From: Leptasterias polaris
Taxonomy: Eukaryota; Echinodermata; Asteroidea; Forcipulatida; Asteriidae
Assembly (NCBI GenBank): GCA_037783415.1
Contig: JAZGTN010000003.1
Location: 7,540,501 to 7,604,500 of the forward strand
DNA length: 64,000 nucleotides
Direction of reading: 5' to 3'
The notes beneath the pieces were generated by a model. The model did no database searches, was not told where the DNA came from, and was given only the letters and a program-made list of their open reading frames with translations. Within the stretch, counting starts at the first letter, position 1. Each line of letters opens with the position of its first letter. Position numbers and translations under genes: made by a program. This document shows positions 24,601 through 35,800 of this stretch, piece by piece.

Positions 24601-26220
24601 ATTATATTTTTTTGAAAATTTCAGTTTCAACAAACAAAATTACTGAAAACAGCTTATTGGTTCCCCCCCCCCCCCCCTCATTCCCATATTTCTAGAACCG
24701 GAATATTACAGATGTTTCTGCAAAACTATAGGTTTGGACACAATGTGGATCATTTAATTCTACCTTTGGCGACTGCTTTTCATGAAAATGTGAAGACTCA
24801 AGGATGTTGAGAAAAAAAATCTTGAATTCAAGAATGCCTGATAATGTATAGAGGCCTAAATTTTAAGTCATAAATTATCTGCCCTTTAAATTCGTATTAT
24901 TTACTTTGATGAAGGCTTGCAATGCCAGTCCATCCGATTCTTTTTGAAGAAGCATCACTTTAAAGGAATTACATAATTGAAATCAAGTCGAACCAAATAA
25001 ACAACACAATTCATGTTTTTTTCTGAAAATACATGTACACTGTTTTATTGATTAGACCAATACCATGCACATTTATTTGGACAGCATTCGCCCTGATCTT
25101 TAATACAAAATACTTCCTAATGTGTATCAAAATTCCTCACTGCATAGAGAACTCTAGTTATACCCTCTTTTACTGAAATGGTCATGAAAAAAAGATTGTA
25201 ACAAGATAAATGTTTTATAACATTAACCATACAAGTTCAATTTGGAAATAGGCTGAAACCAGTTGATTCTAAAACGGTGTGTGAATCCAGGAGACTTGCT
25301 GTCTGCAACGACATCGTTAAAGAATAAGACTTTTCAACATTACAGTCATAGCCACTGATAAATCCATTAGCTTAACACTGGCCTAAGTTCTCACAAACTT
25401 AATACAGGATACAAAAACCTTATGAAAATGGCCATTTTACAAATGTTTGTAAGAGACGCTTTGTCCTCTCCAAAAGCAAAAGTTACTCATCTATTTCAGG
25501 GCTGACAGAAAGCTCAATTTCTGTGTGTGCAAAATCTTTATGTAACAACCATCTTAATTTTTTACTGCATTTTAAGTGAGGGTTAAAGGGTGTGTACAAC
25601 ATAGGTAATTGCCAAAGACCTGTATCCACACTTGATGTGACCTAACATATACATGAAATAACAAACCTGTGAAAGTTTAAGCTCAATCGGTCTTCAGAGT
25701 CATGAGAAAACAGTGAAAAACCACATTATATGTTTTAACCTTTTTCAAACATTGGATTTTATCCTGCATAATAAAGACTTTTGTTTACTCATTTCCTAAA
25801 AACTATGGCATTTCAAGCAAAACTATTTCAAGGGAAGTTCACCATGACCATCTTTATGTAAGTTCTGTGCAAATCAGTGAACATTTATATTTTCAATCTT
25901 ACCAATGTTGTACACACCCTTTAAGTCTATAACTGGTACATGCTACTACAATGTCGTAGTAGTCTATTTGGCAAGTCTGAAGACAATAGACCTTAAGCAT
26001 TGAAGTCATCCAGCCGCCATCTTAGAGGTAAACCGATGATGAAACAATGGAAACGCACAGATTTGTACGCGCAGTGCACAGGATGGGCCAATGAACAACC
26101 TCTTTGCGAGGGCGCCCTACTCAAGTGACGTCATGTGCATTTATAAGGTCTAAAGCAGTGTAGCAAAATGTAACCTCAGGTCTGTCTTGAAGGAATGTTT
26201 GATGACATCATAATATCCCA
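24601..26220 (-). other. RFC5 3' flank or 3' UTR
   Basis: No protein is seen. On the minus strand, AATAAA signals (TTTATT on the plus strand) lie at 25044-25049 and 25072-25077. A cluster at 26088-26133 combines CCAAT, GGGCGCCC-like sequence and a perfect TGACGTCA (26126-26133). The last PPM1D candidate signal lies only about 490 bp away, so the two convergent transcripts may nearly meet. Confidence 0.4.
25583..25924. mobile_element. 342 bp TTAA-bounded TIR element, full copy
   Basis: The left end is TTAAAGGGTGTGTACAACAT and the right end ATGTTGTACACACCCTTTAA. A second copy in the opposite sense starts at 46988. The element has no coding capacity and lies just beyond the RFC5 stop codon, probably within its 3' UTR. 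Confidence 0.75.
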
Positions 26221-29200
26221 TCATGCCTCAGCTGTGACCATGTCTCTAGCGATTTGGAATGCAGAAAGTAGAGATCCTAGTTGGATTTTCTCACTGGTGC
26301 CTGCGGCCAAACGATGCCTATCAATAGAGAAAGTGAAGTCAAGTATTAGTTTAATATTCTCTTTAGGGAGAAGCGTTGGTTCTCAGACTAATTTATGTCA
26401 GCCCTGGTTCTTACCAGAACTATCATCTGGGCCCAATTTTATAGAGCAGAGCTGCTTAACAGCTGATTATGTGCTTACTGCAGGAAATTCTATTTCATAG
26501 CGCTGCTAGCCGTAAGCAAACCAAAAGGCATGCTAACCTTCCGGTGCTTACAGCACGAAAATGAATGACATAACAATGCAAATCCATTGTGGCCGCCTTA
26601 TTTTCTTGCTAACCTGTGAAATACGCTTATGCTTTAAAAGCAAATTATTCTGCTACAGTTAGCTTGAAAATTTGCTTATGGTTAAGCAGCTCTATAAAAT
26701 TGGGCCCAGGTCGGAGTATAGAGTGCTTAACACACATCAGTGTATGGGTAAAAAACAATAATATTCCATATCCCCGATGCAAATTTAACATCCATTAAAA
26801 TTGTTGTGGTACCTGCTGCTTAAATAAAAGCATTCAAACTGATTCTAGCTACCGGGCAATCTTGATGGTCTCGCGGTAAGACATCATGCTCAAAAATGGC
26901 AAAGGTTGTGGCTTTGAATCCCACCCAAGTAATATGCCAGTGGATTTTGTTCACAGGACTCGGTAAAGAACCGAGTATACAGTATTTAAAACACATCAGT
27001 GGTTAAAACACAAATAATATTCTTTATACCCGATGCAAATTTTACATCTATTAAAATAGTTGTACCCACTGCTAAAAGTGAATGATTTGAACTGCCTCTA
27101 GTTATCGGCAATCTCAGTGTTTAGTGGTAAGACATCTGCTCTAGAATGGCAAAGGTCTTGTTTTCGAATCCCACCCAAGTAATATGCCAGTGGATTTCGT
27201 TAACAGGAATTGGGAAGTGCTGAGTATACAGACATCATTGTTTACAACTAACAATCAGTAACCAATCGTGTTATTTTATAACAGTATCCTTACTCTGTGT
27301 CCGCCATTTTCTCAAGAAGATGTATTCGTACTTTCATTGGGAAATCAACTGTAGGAAAAAAAGAGGGGAAAAACAAGCCTTACAGTTAAATTTATTTCAG
27401 CTGATAACAACTCTGCTTGGCTTCAAACCATTACTATTTGTTTAATTGTCATTTTAAGAGCAGTGTGTCATTGCTGACAAAACGGTCTGAAACTTTGATC
27501 CAAGTCTTAGGAGGTTTGTTGAAATGATGGCATTTCCACATTATGGTAACCCCTTGAGTTAGACTACAAGAAGCTTCTCCGAACAGTATCCATGGTGCTT
27601 CCAATGCTGGTTTATAGACCCCTTTGAAATCTCATCATTTAGTACTGTGCTTTTTCCTTCTACTCACTTCTGTGTACATAAATGTGGACCTCAGTCAGGA
27701 TATCTTGAAGTGCTAAACCTTTCAATGTCTTCAGTTTCATGATGTCTGTTCATCAAAACATGTAAGGAAGAATCAAGTTATGCAGGAAAACAGGCCATGG
27801 GTCGATTTCACAGATAGACTCGTCTTAAGATGAGTTGTCAGTTTTGCCATAGTAATTTGTATTGTGACACTTTGCTTAGCAATTAAGAGTGATTTGCAGT
27901 TAAGATCAATCTTAACTCTTGGTGAAATCGAGCCCAGGCATGGAATTACAAGGCCATGGCCTCTGTTGCCCCTGGTCTTGGCCTTGGGTCAGAGCGAAGG
28001 GCCCCAGGCTTCCAACAAGATTTATTGATTGATGATTTATTGATCGATTGATTGAATCAATCCAAAGGATACTGTTGTATGCAGTTGTGTAGTCTTTGTT
28101 TAGCATCCAGTCCATGATGCTCTCAATGTCTGACCTTAGTGGGTGCCCTGTACACTGGTAAACGTTCTCTTCATTGACAATATCATATGCCATGGAGGTA
28201 CTCTGATGTAAAATATAAAAAGAAAGATCTGATAAGCTTTAAATGATGTCAAGAGTATTAAGTGCATTAGCCCATGAAAACGCCATCAGCATCAACTCAC
28301 ATAAGTGATTTACTAGGATCCTTCCTCATCCCAACAAAATCAAACACCATTTGAACTCAACACCCGAACTATTGGACTCTGATTATGGTGGTATGCCTGA
28401 TTCCATGTAAAGCATGATCATTTTACTAGTGCAGTCCTCAGTCCAACACCATTATGATAACTCAACACCCAAACTGTCGGAAATCCGGTTATGGACGTAT
28501 GCCTGATCCCATGAGTGATTTGCTAAAATCCTTCCTCGTTTTAACAATAACACCATAACGGTAATTCAACAAGTATGTAGAATCAATGTTACCTGTAGTA
28601 TGTTAATGGAACGGCGCATATCTCCGTTGGACAATGTAACCAGTGCATTCAATCCATCCTCGGTCACATTCACTCTGCAAAAATATAGAAAATAAATAAT
28701 AAATACTCACAGCTTTTTAGATTTAAACTTATACTTTGGTTGATTGGTAGACGTTTCTCACAGCTCAAGCCTCAGCTGGTTTTCAACTTTGAAGGGGTAG
28801 CCTTAGCTGGTCTTTAACTTTGAAGGGGCAGTCTTAGCTGGTTTTGAAATTTGAAGGGGCAGTCTTAGCTGGTTTTGAAATTTGAAGGGGCAGTCTTAAC
28901 TGGTTTTGAAATATGAAGGGGCCACCTTTAGCTAGTTTTGAAGTTTGGGGGGGGGGCCTTAACTGGTTTGAAATTTAAAGAGACAGCCTCCTCCTGGTAA
29001 AGGTGGTTACTTTTTGAAAAAAAAGACTTACTTTCTATCGAGTAGGATTTGAAACTTTGCAGGGTGGAAATGCCATCGAGTAGGTTTTGTGGTAACATCA
29101 TGTACATAAATCTCTCTTTGAATTGTGGTGGTTCTGAAAAGAACCGGTGGTGTAACAATCTCACTGCTTTGTCCTGAAGACGATCAGAGCATACTGATTG

Positions 29201-32200
29201 AAACATCAAGTTGATTCACCATTGGTTCTTTTCAGAACCACCACAACTGAGAAGAGAGACTTATCTACATAGTATTACAGCAAATCGTACTAGATCATTT
29301 TCTATTGTAACGCCTGACATTTCTTACTTCTCTTCGTCAATAACATGTTGTATCCTGGGCACCATTTGCTTCATGTCCAGAGGTCCGAAGCGAAACCTTG
29401 TACACCGGGACTGAAGCGCAGGGATGATCTTGGACAGATAGTTGCAGATTAAGCAAAACCGAGTGTTCTCGGTGAACTTCTCAATCACTATGATGGGAAA
29501 GACATGAAAATTGATTTAATTTGTGAATAAAAACAAAATACAAAAATATGGCATTTGACTGGATCTGAAAACAGGGCATTCAAATTTGCTAAACAGCCAC
29601 ATTTTGTCATTTTCATTTTTTGTCAGGTTTCTTGTACAGAGTGAATAAAAATAGAAACCGAGTGTTAGAAATAAATTTGTCAAGACACCCCTCTGGCTAT
29701 AACTATGCTCTGTAGGAAGTAACTGGCTAAATGATAACCCTGGTCGGGGGATGTGGGGTTTAATCAAGCCTTAACAATTGAACTTGAAAAGGTAGGTAGT
29801 TCTTCTTGAGGGATATTGCTATGAGGCCTTTCCATGCTTCTGTGTCATGGCTTTGGCTGCAGCCCTGGAAGTACACATAGGCTGTTGCCTCTGTTGCCCT
29901 GGTCTTGGCCTTGGTGTCCCTTCAAAAGTTTCCCATGGGCTTTGAGGTTTCCCAATTGAAATAAAATGGCCTTGCCCTCTCAAGAGTGACCTTCCAGGTA
30001 TTAATTTTCATAAAGAGTTAAGATTGATCATAAGTGCGATTCCATCTTAACTGGTAGGCAACATGTGATGTCACAATACAAATCACAATGGTATTACTGA
30101 CAACTAATCTTAAGACAAATCTTAGCGCTTTGTGAAAGGCCCAGGCCTGTGGTTGTGCTGTACTTGGGGAATAAACCAAATCTTTTATTGGACAGTTTCA
30201 GTTTATTCAAACATTTCTTGTACCTCTCCGAAGTGCATTCTGAGCATCGTTTGTCATAGCGTCTGCCTCATCAAGGATAACCAACTTGAATCCAGACTTG
30301 AAGATTGTTCTTGTGCTGGAAAAGCTGAGGATTGGACCTCTAACGATACCAATACCTCTGTCATCTGACGCATTCAGCTGGAAATATACAAACATACACA
30401 CTTTATATTCCTACAATCAAAAGATGGTCCAGTTCCATACACACTACAAACAAATCACAGTACAGCCATTTTGTGATATTGTGGACACATTATATTTGCA
30501 CTATTTGGTTTGGGAAAATCTGTCTGTATACACCCAAACCAAACATTGCACTTCTCATGGTGTTCGCCATATCTCAAAAAAGGCTAATGAAACAAGTGTA
30601 ACACTACACTTAGTAACACTAGACTTGTACACAAGGCCACTTATGTTATGAACAAGTGATGTTTGACTCATAAAGTCAAGTAGAATTTTTCTGTTTTGTT
30701 TTTGTTTTTTCGAGGGGGGGTTCAACATGACTGGAAACAGCGAATGGTTTCTCTTGTATGGCATAACAAAATGCTACACAAAATGTATAAATTGCGACTT
30801 GAAAATTATCATTTATGCGTTTTATCATTCAGTGTGAATAAACTAATTATTATGCCAAATAGCTGGACGAAATCGTTCCCTGAATGACAGAGCTTTTTTC
30901 CAACCGATATGAAAGAGAAGAATTCCAACAGCAGCCATTAAACTAGGTCCCTGATTGTACCTCTAAGACCATGGAGTTAAATTCCTTGGGTGAGTAGAGC
31001 TGCTTCGCACACGCAAGAATAGTTGAAGTCTTCCCAGTGCCAGGAGGTCCATAGAAGAGGAGATGAGGAAGTCGATCTTCATTCATAAACTTCTGAACTG
31101 TTGAGGTCAGAAAACAAAACGGAAAAGTCCTTTAAGGCCTATTTTTAAATAAATACGATTTAAAACTATCTTGTCTGGTCTGTGATCCTTGCTTTTCACT
31201 CCAGAGTTTGCCCTTAACTTTTTCAGTGACTGGCAAGCAGGACTACATGTAGTAAACTTTCTATTTCACTGGTCCCTCAGCTTTTGCACTTGTCCATAAT
31301 TCATATTAAATAGGAATGCTTTTCAACACTGAACTAGCCAGCCAGACCACTTGGAGTGAATTTTGACTGGTCCCCAGGTGTTTTAACTGGAATTTGGCAA
31401 GCGGACCACTGTTAAGGGAGACTGCTTGACTCCATTGTTACTTTTTCACCTGAATTCTTGTTCCACACTCACATTTAAAATTGTACATGTGAGGCCATAT
31501 TATTACTTTTTGCAGTATTTAAATTATAACACATTTACTTTAATGCTTGAATGATTTCATAAATAACTCACTTGTTGAGATAATTTCTTGATGGGAGATG
31601 AGATCATCCAACTTATTTGGCCTGTACTTCTCCACCCTGTGGCAAAGAATACAAATTAAATATCGAGAATTCGTTTTTGAACTTGACTCTTCTTGTTGAG
31701 TAAAACTTAAAAGTTAACATTGTTTGTTTGTTTGTTTGTTTATTAGAAAATCTCCACAGAATTCTTTAAAATACAACAAGTGGACAAAAACAGTAAATTA
31801 AATACAACTTTACAAGAAGCAAAAAATACATTGGAATCCGAAGAATTGTCCGAAACTGTGCTCAGTCATGCGATGCAAGTTGGACAAAGAAGACAACATC
31901 ACACTGCAATTGGGAACCCTCCTTCATCATCACCCCTGTTGCCCTTTTCCCACACTTCACTTAAACTTGAAAGGAAATTGGGCTTAGTCTAAAAGGAAAC
32001 CAACCACAAAACAGTTTAATAATAACAATAATTAATGTCCAACTTGCATGCACTAAAACTAACGCACACAAGAGGGCGGAATTCAGACACTGTCACTAGA
32101 CCACTTCTTCCAGCTGGCTCCATAACACACACACTGGCTGGGTTATGACACAAATCACTGGCAAATGCACAACATTTTATTCTTAAAAACTTACTTAGAG

Positions 32201-32343
32201 CCCCTTGAATTTTAACTACAAATCACACAGCCATTTATAAGAGAAAGGTTGTGGTTGGCATTCATGTAAGCAAAAATAAAATTGTCTGAAAAGTGTCCTT
32301 ACCAGGGGAGATTTGCCGTTGTTTTAGCTCCCGTTATAGCCAT
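26221..32343 (-). CDS. RFC5: RFC5, replication factor C subunit 5, complete, 10 exons
   Basis: RFC5 is an AAA+ small subunit of the RFC complex, which loads the PCNA sliding clamp at primer-template junctions in the nucleus. Exons in transcript order: 32343-32303, 31636-31572, 31097-30961, 30377-30224, 29487-29328, 28674-28593, 28202-28073, 27745-27668, 27348-27294 and 26317-26221. These join to 999 bases, or 332 residues; the human protein has 340. It starts with a short leader and LPWVEKYRP. Walker A is [10 protein letters not shown] (from residue 52), Walker B is DEAD (117-120), and the RFC-specific SRC motif is at 159-161. The C-terminal collar domain runs through [12 protein letters not shown] and EKIQLGSL to [22 protein letters not shown] and the collar identify RFC5 rather than RFC2 or RFC4. 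All splice sites are GT/AG. Confidence 0.97.
26427..26709. mobile_element. GGGCCCAATTT-family TIR element, best-kept copy
   Basis: The left end is CTGGGCCCAATTTTATAGAG and the right end CTCTATAAAATTGGGCCCAG, an almost perfect inverted pair 283 bp apart. The inside has CGTAAGCA and TGCTTAC words and no ORF of note. It lies in the ninth intron of RFC5. Confidence 0.8.
26710..27240 (+). mobile_element. Three head-to-tail pieces of a tRNA-derived SINE
   Basis: Two tRNA-like heads (about 26865-26935 and 27115-27180) carry a box A such as GGTCTCGCGGTAAGACA and a box B such as TTTCGAATCCCACC. Each is followed by CAAGTAATATGCCAGTGG. A tail with CACATCAGTG, ATAATATTC and CCGATGCAAATTT occurs after the first head and also just before it (26710-26820). 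A further head occurs at 46672-46740 in the opposite sense. This is a SINE cluster in an RFC5 intron, not functional tRNA genes. Confidence 0.7.
27793..27938. mobile_element. Short TIR element, GGGTCGATTTCAC ends
   Basis: The ends GGGTCGATTTCAC and GTGAAATCGAGCCC are inverted. Inside, CTTAAGATGAGTTG and AAGATCAATCTTAACTC also pair. A decayed relative lies at about 30000-30145. Both are in RFC5 introns. Confidence 0.55.
28772..28985. repeat. 31 bp minisatellite in an RFC5 intron
   Basis: About six units of GGGGCAGTCTTAGCTGGTTT followed by TGAAATTTGAA recur with a 31 bp period. Divergence is higher at the right end, where a G-run has expanded. Confidence 0.8.
29040..29245. repeat. Dispersed repeat with inverted GGTTCTTTTCAGAACCACCA
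   Basis: TTGTGGTGGTTCTGAAAAG (29117 onward) and CTTTTCAGAACCACCACAA (29226 onward) are inverted around about 90 bp. The left part (AGGATTTGAAACTTTGCA) recurs at about 16718-16850 in PPM1D intron 3 with GTGGTGGTTTGAAAAGA. A short dispersed element is inferred. Confidence 0.5.
31203..31427. mobile_element. CCCTTAAC...GTTAAGGGAGA element, copy in RFC5
   Basis: It has the same layout as 5317-5536, with CACTTGTCCATAATTCATAT and TTTTGACTGGTCCCCAGGTG inside. It lies in an RFC5 intron. Confidence 0.7.
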
Positions 32344-32855
32344 GTTGACTTTTTTGTTTGGCGCGAATGAGTTCACAACAAGGTGCCGACTTATGACGTC
32401 AGCACTTCACGTGATTGATAGGTACGTGCACTTTCTGTTTTGTGTACGAAGTACCTGTGTCGAGCCAACCACTATTGATATAGGGAGATTTTTTTATCTT
32501 TAATAAAATGTCTTTATTCAAATTCCATAAATGTGATGACAAAAAGCCCCAATAATAATCTGATAATTTAATTAGCTATAAAGGTAATACTTCATAGTTG
32601 TAACTAGTACAAATGACGTCATGTTAAAAATATCTTATTATATTATACTACATGGTGTCCCCTCAACGTGAGTCATTTGGTGTAACATTACCTATTGGAA
32701 AAATGGTTTGAACTAGATCCCATAAAAATATGTCTGCTTGATGTTTTCACAGAGTGCGACACCCAGAAATGTCCCGTCATTTTCATAGATTTTTCCCAGA
32801 TCTGAAGGTGGATCCGTGAGTTAGATTTCTTCCCCAGATCGGTTCAGTAACGGTC
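32344..32855. promoter_or_regulatory. Shared divergent promoter of RFC5 and KSR with E2F, CRE and E-box sites
   Basis: The two start codons are 512 bp apart on opposite strands. An E2F-type site TTTGGCGCGAA lies at 32357-32367, about 14 bp upstream of the RFC5 ATG. A perfect CRE TGACGTCA lies at 32394-32401 and an E-box CACGTG at 32408-32413. E2F control is known for replication genes including RFC subunits. The sites sit nearer to RFC5 than to KSR; activity toward KSR is only inferred. Confidence 0.65.
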
Positions 32856-35800
32856 ATGGCGGATGAACACTCGGCAGTGTCTACGGCTCTGGAGAACTTG
32901 CGGGCAATCCAGTCTGTAATCGACGGGCGAATTTCCAGTTTGGACGGATTGCGGAAGCTGGGCTCCAGTGACCTCACCCTACATGAAATTAAAACTGTTG
33001 AGGTAAGGAGGACCCGACGTGTTCTAAATAGTTGTGGTTTTTTGTTTTGTGCATGCATTTATCGTGTTGCTGCAGACTAGGTTTAAATTTGTGTCCGGGT
33101 AACTAGCTATTTCAGTTCCAAGTTTCAAACCTGCAACACTAAAACTGTATTGACATTGTATTTTGTAGTACTGTACTGTATGTAGGCCTACTACTATTGC
33201 CTTTGGTAATGTTATGCAAATGTCCTTGTTTATTTCAATAAAAATTATGTGAACTACAATTGAACTGTGTTGAAAATGTTAGGGAAAAATTTCCGGAGCC
33301 TGCCACCCCCTTTTGGACGTTTTTTTTATATATTTTTTTTACCAATATACACCTGAGGATGTATTCTATCGATAGGGTTAGGGCCCCAAAATGTTTAATA
33401 AATAGTTTTCATAGGGGACCGATTTGAAAAAATTAATAAAAATTTGTAAAATTGGAAAAATAAAAAATCACCCTTCTTTCCCTCTCCCCAGTCTTCTTTC
33501 CTCCTCCACCACTACCTCTCCCCATCATTAACTCACTCTCTGTGGAAGGAATTGAACGATTGCAAGCAATTAAATAATGCAATGTACTTACCAGGAATTG
33601 AACCTGTATCAAGAGAGAACAAATTATTATGCACAAGAGCATAGCCTATTTACCGCTACTACTACTAGTACTAGGCTATGAGGGATTGATACCAAAATTG
33701 GTTTGTTAGTTCTACAAACTTCTTCCATTACCTGTATGAACCGGGCTTTACTAAAAAGTAGGGTTTCACTAATCAGTGCGTCATGCATACATGTACATTG
33801 GTACATAGAATGCATACATAACAAAGGAAATAAAAGAGTAGCAAAGAAGTCGTTTAAAACCCTGCAGGGCCGTGGCCTTGCGATAAAGCTAAAAAGAACC
33901 TTGCTGCCATTTAAAACCGGCAGGGTCATGGCTTGGCGAGGTCCTTTATCGCACGGCCAAGACCCTGCAAGGTTTTAAATGCCCGTTTAAGACAGAGTCA
34001 CTACTTCTATTCATTTGAATTATTCCCATTCATAAATGCCCTTTTTTGTTTTAAAGCGTAATAATAACGGAAAATCTGTAAAACTTTTCTGCAAGTTTTC
34101 AATTTCTGTCACGTCCTCGCAAAAGATAAAAAACTGCATTGACACTCCTCAACAGCTGGGCGTACACACGCGTGCCAAAAGTTTTTTTAAACCCTGCAGG
34201 GCCGTGGCCTTGCGATAAAGCTAAAAAGAACCTTGCTGCCATTTAAAACCGGAAAAGTATCATCCAATATCGCCGTAGTCAAATCTTTTCAACATTCATG
34301 GGTAGCCTATCCTACATGTACATTTAACTACGCCTAGAACTAGTATGAGGTTTGTTCTACTATGGTGGAGACAAAAGCTGGACAAACCTCATACTGTCAT
34401 AGTAGTCTAGTACTAGTTGTAGCAACTAACTAGCATTATATGTATATAATACCGCACTTAGCGGGAAATTTGTGTACTTGTTACCACCAGTGGCACTGCA
34501 CCAGACGTTTTTATAAATCAGGTCTTACACAGACTTATCGTACAATTCAAGTTTAATTTGCAGCCTTTACAAAAAAATTGTTTTACCCAAAACACTAGTT
34601 TACACCACCATGGTAAAATTTTCTGCTAAAATTTCTATTTTATTATCCAAGTATTCATTTTGCCTTTTGGGTAAGAAAAGCTGAAACCAGCCACTTTCTC
34701 ACTTGATCAAAGATTGGTCCGACAGCTCTTGATAATAGGCTGGCTACTTACTAAAAGTATTGCAGTGATTGTGAATATTACATCTTTTTATTTTTAAAGT
34801 TATTTGTTTTGCTTTGGTAAGTTTTAAGTTATTTCTAAATCTTGATTGAATTCAAGATTGACTTGAATATGCATCAAGGTCATACTCAGTGAGGTTAGTG
34901 GGTGACAAAAAATGACTAATCGGATTAGAAGAATTACATCAAAGTCAACAATGTCCACAGAATATTTTAATAACATTATCTTTCTTGCATGTGTAGACTT
35001 ATCAGTTTGGCATGTTTGTTTGGGTAACTCTAGTGTTTCATTGTAAGATTGTTGCCTTATTCAGCATTGATTTGATAATGTTCAAGTAGGCCTACCTACT
35101 TGGTAGAGCTTACATTGTAAATAATTAAAAATTTATTTTAATATGAAACGTCTAAGATGCTAGTCTTTCAATCTCAAAATTTGTAATGAATGAAGTACAT
35201 GTGTCTGCCCTAAAAACAAAAGCTGGATCCATTTTAGTTCTAGTTCTAAAAACACTTTTGGAGAAAATATAACCAACAGGGTTCTCCCCGGGTTTTTCAA
35301 AATTGGTGGGCATTCTGAACCCGATTTTTTTAAATGTTTGGCCAAAGCACGCTGAACTAGAAACCAGGTACGTATCTTGGTTTTAAAAGGCCTGCTTTGC
35401 AATCTAGAGCCTTATACATACTGTACATGTATCTATGATTTCTGTCGATGTTTTTTGTGAAATTATAATTAAGAATTGTTTGATTTATTTTTTTGGTATC
35501 AGCCAAAATTTGCGAGTATTGGCACGCAGTTCGTGCATATCGGCCCAAGACGCTAGCTTGTGCATGGGGAGATCCTTGAACCAGTTATTTAATTTCATAA
35601 TTTGAATACTCTTTAATTACTTTGAAGAAATGATACATGATAACGTTAAAGCCAACTTCTGTATTTTTTTATTTTATGTATATTTATATTTTTTTTTCAA
35701 AAAACCACAAGAAATTATTCAAGTCACAATCTGCATCAAATTCTTTTCAGGAACTTATTTCACTTAAAATGTTTACAGAAAAGCTGCTCAATATGTAATT

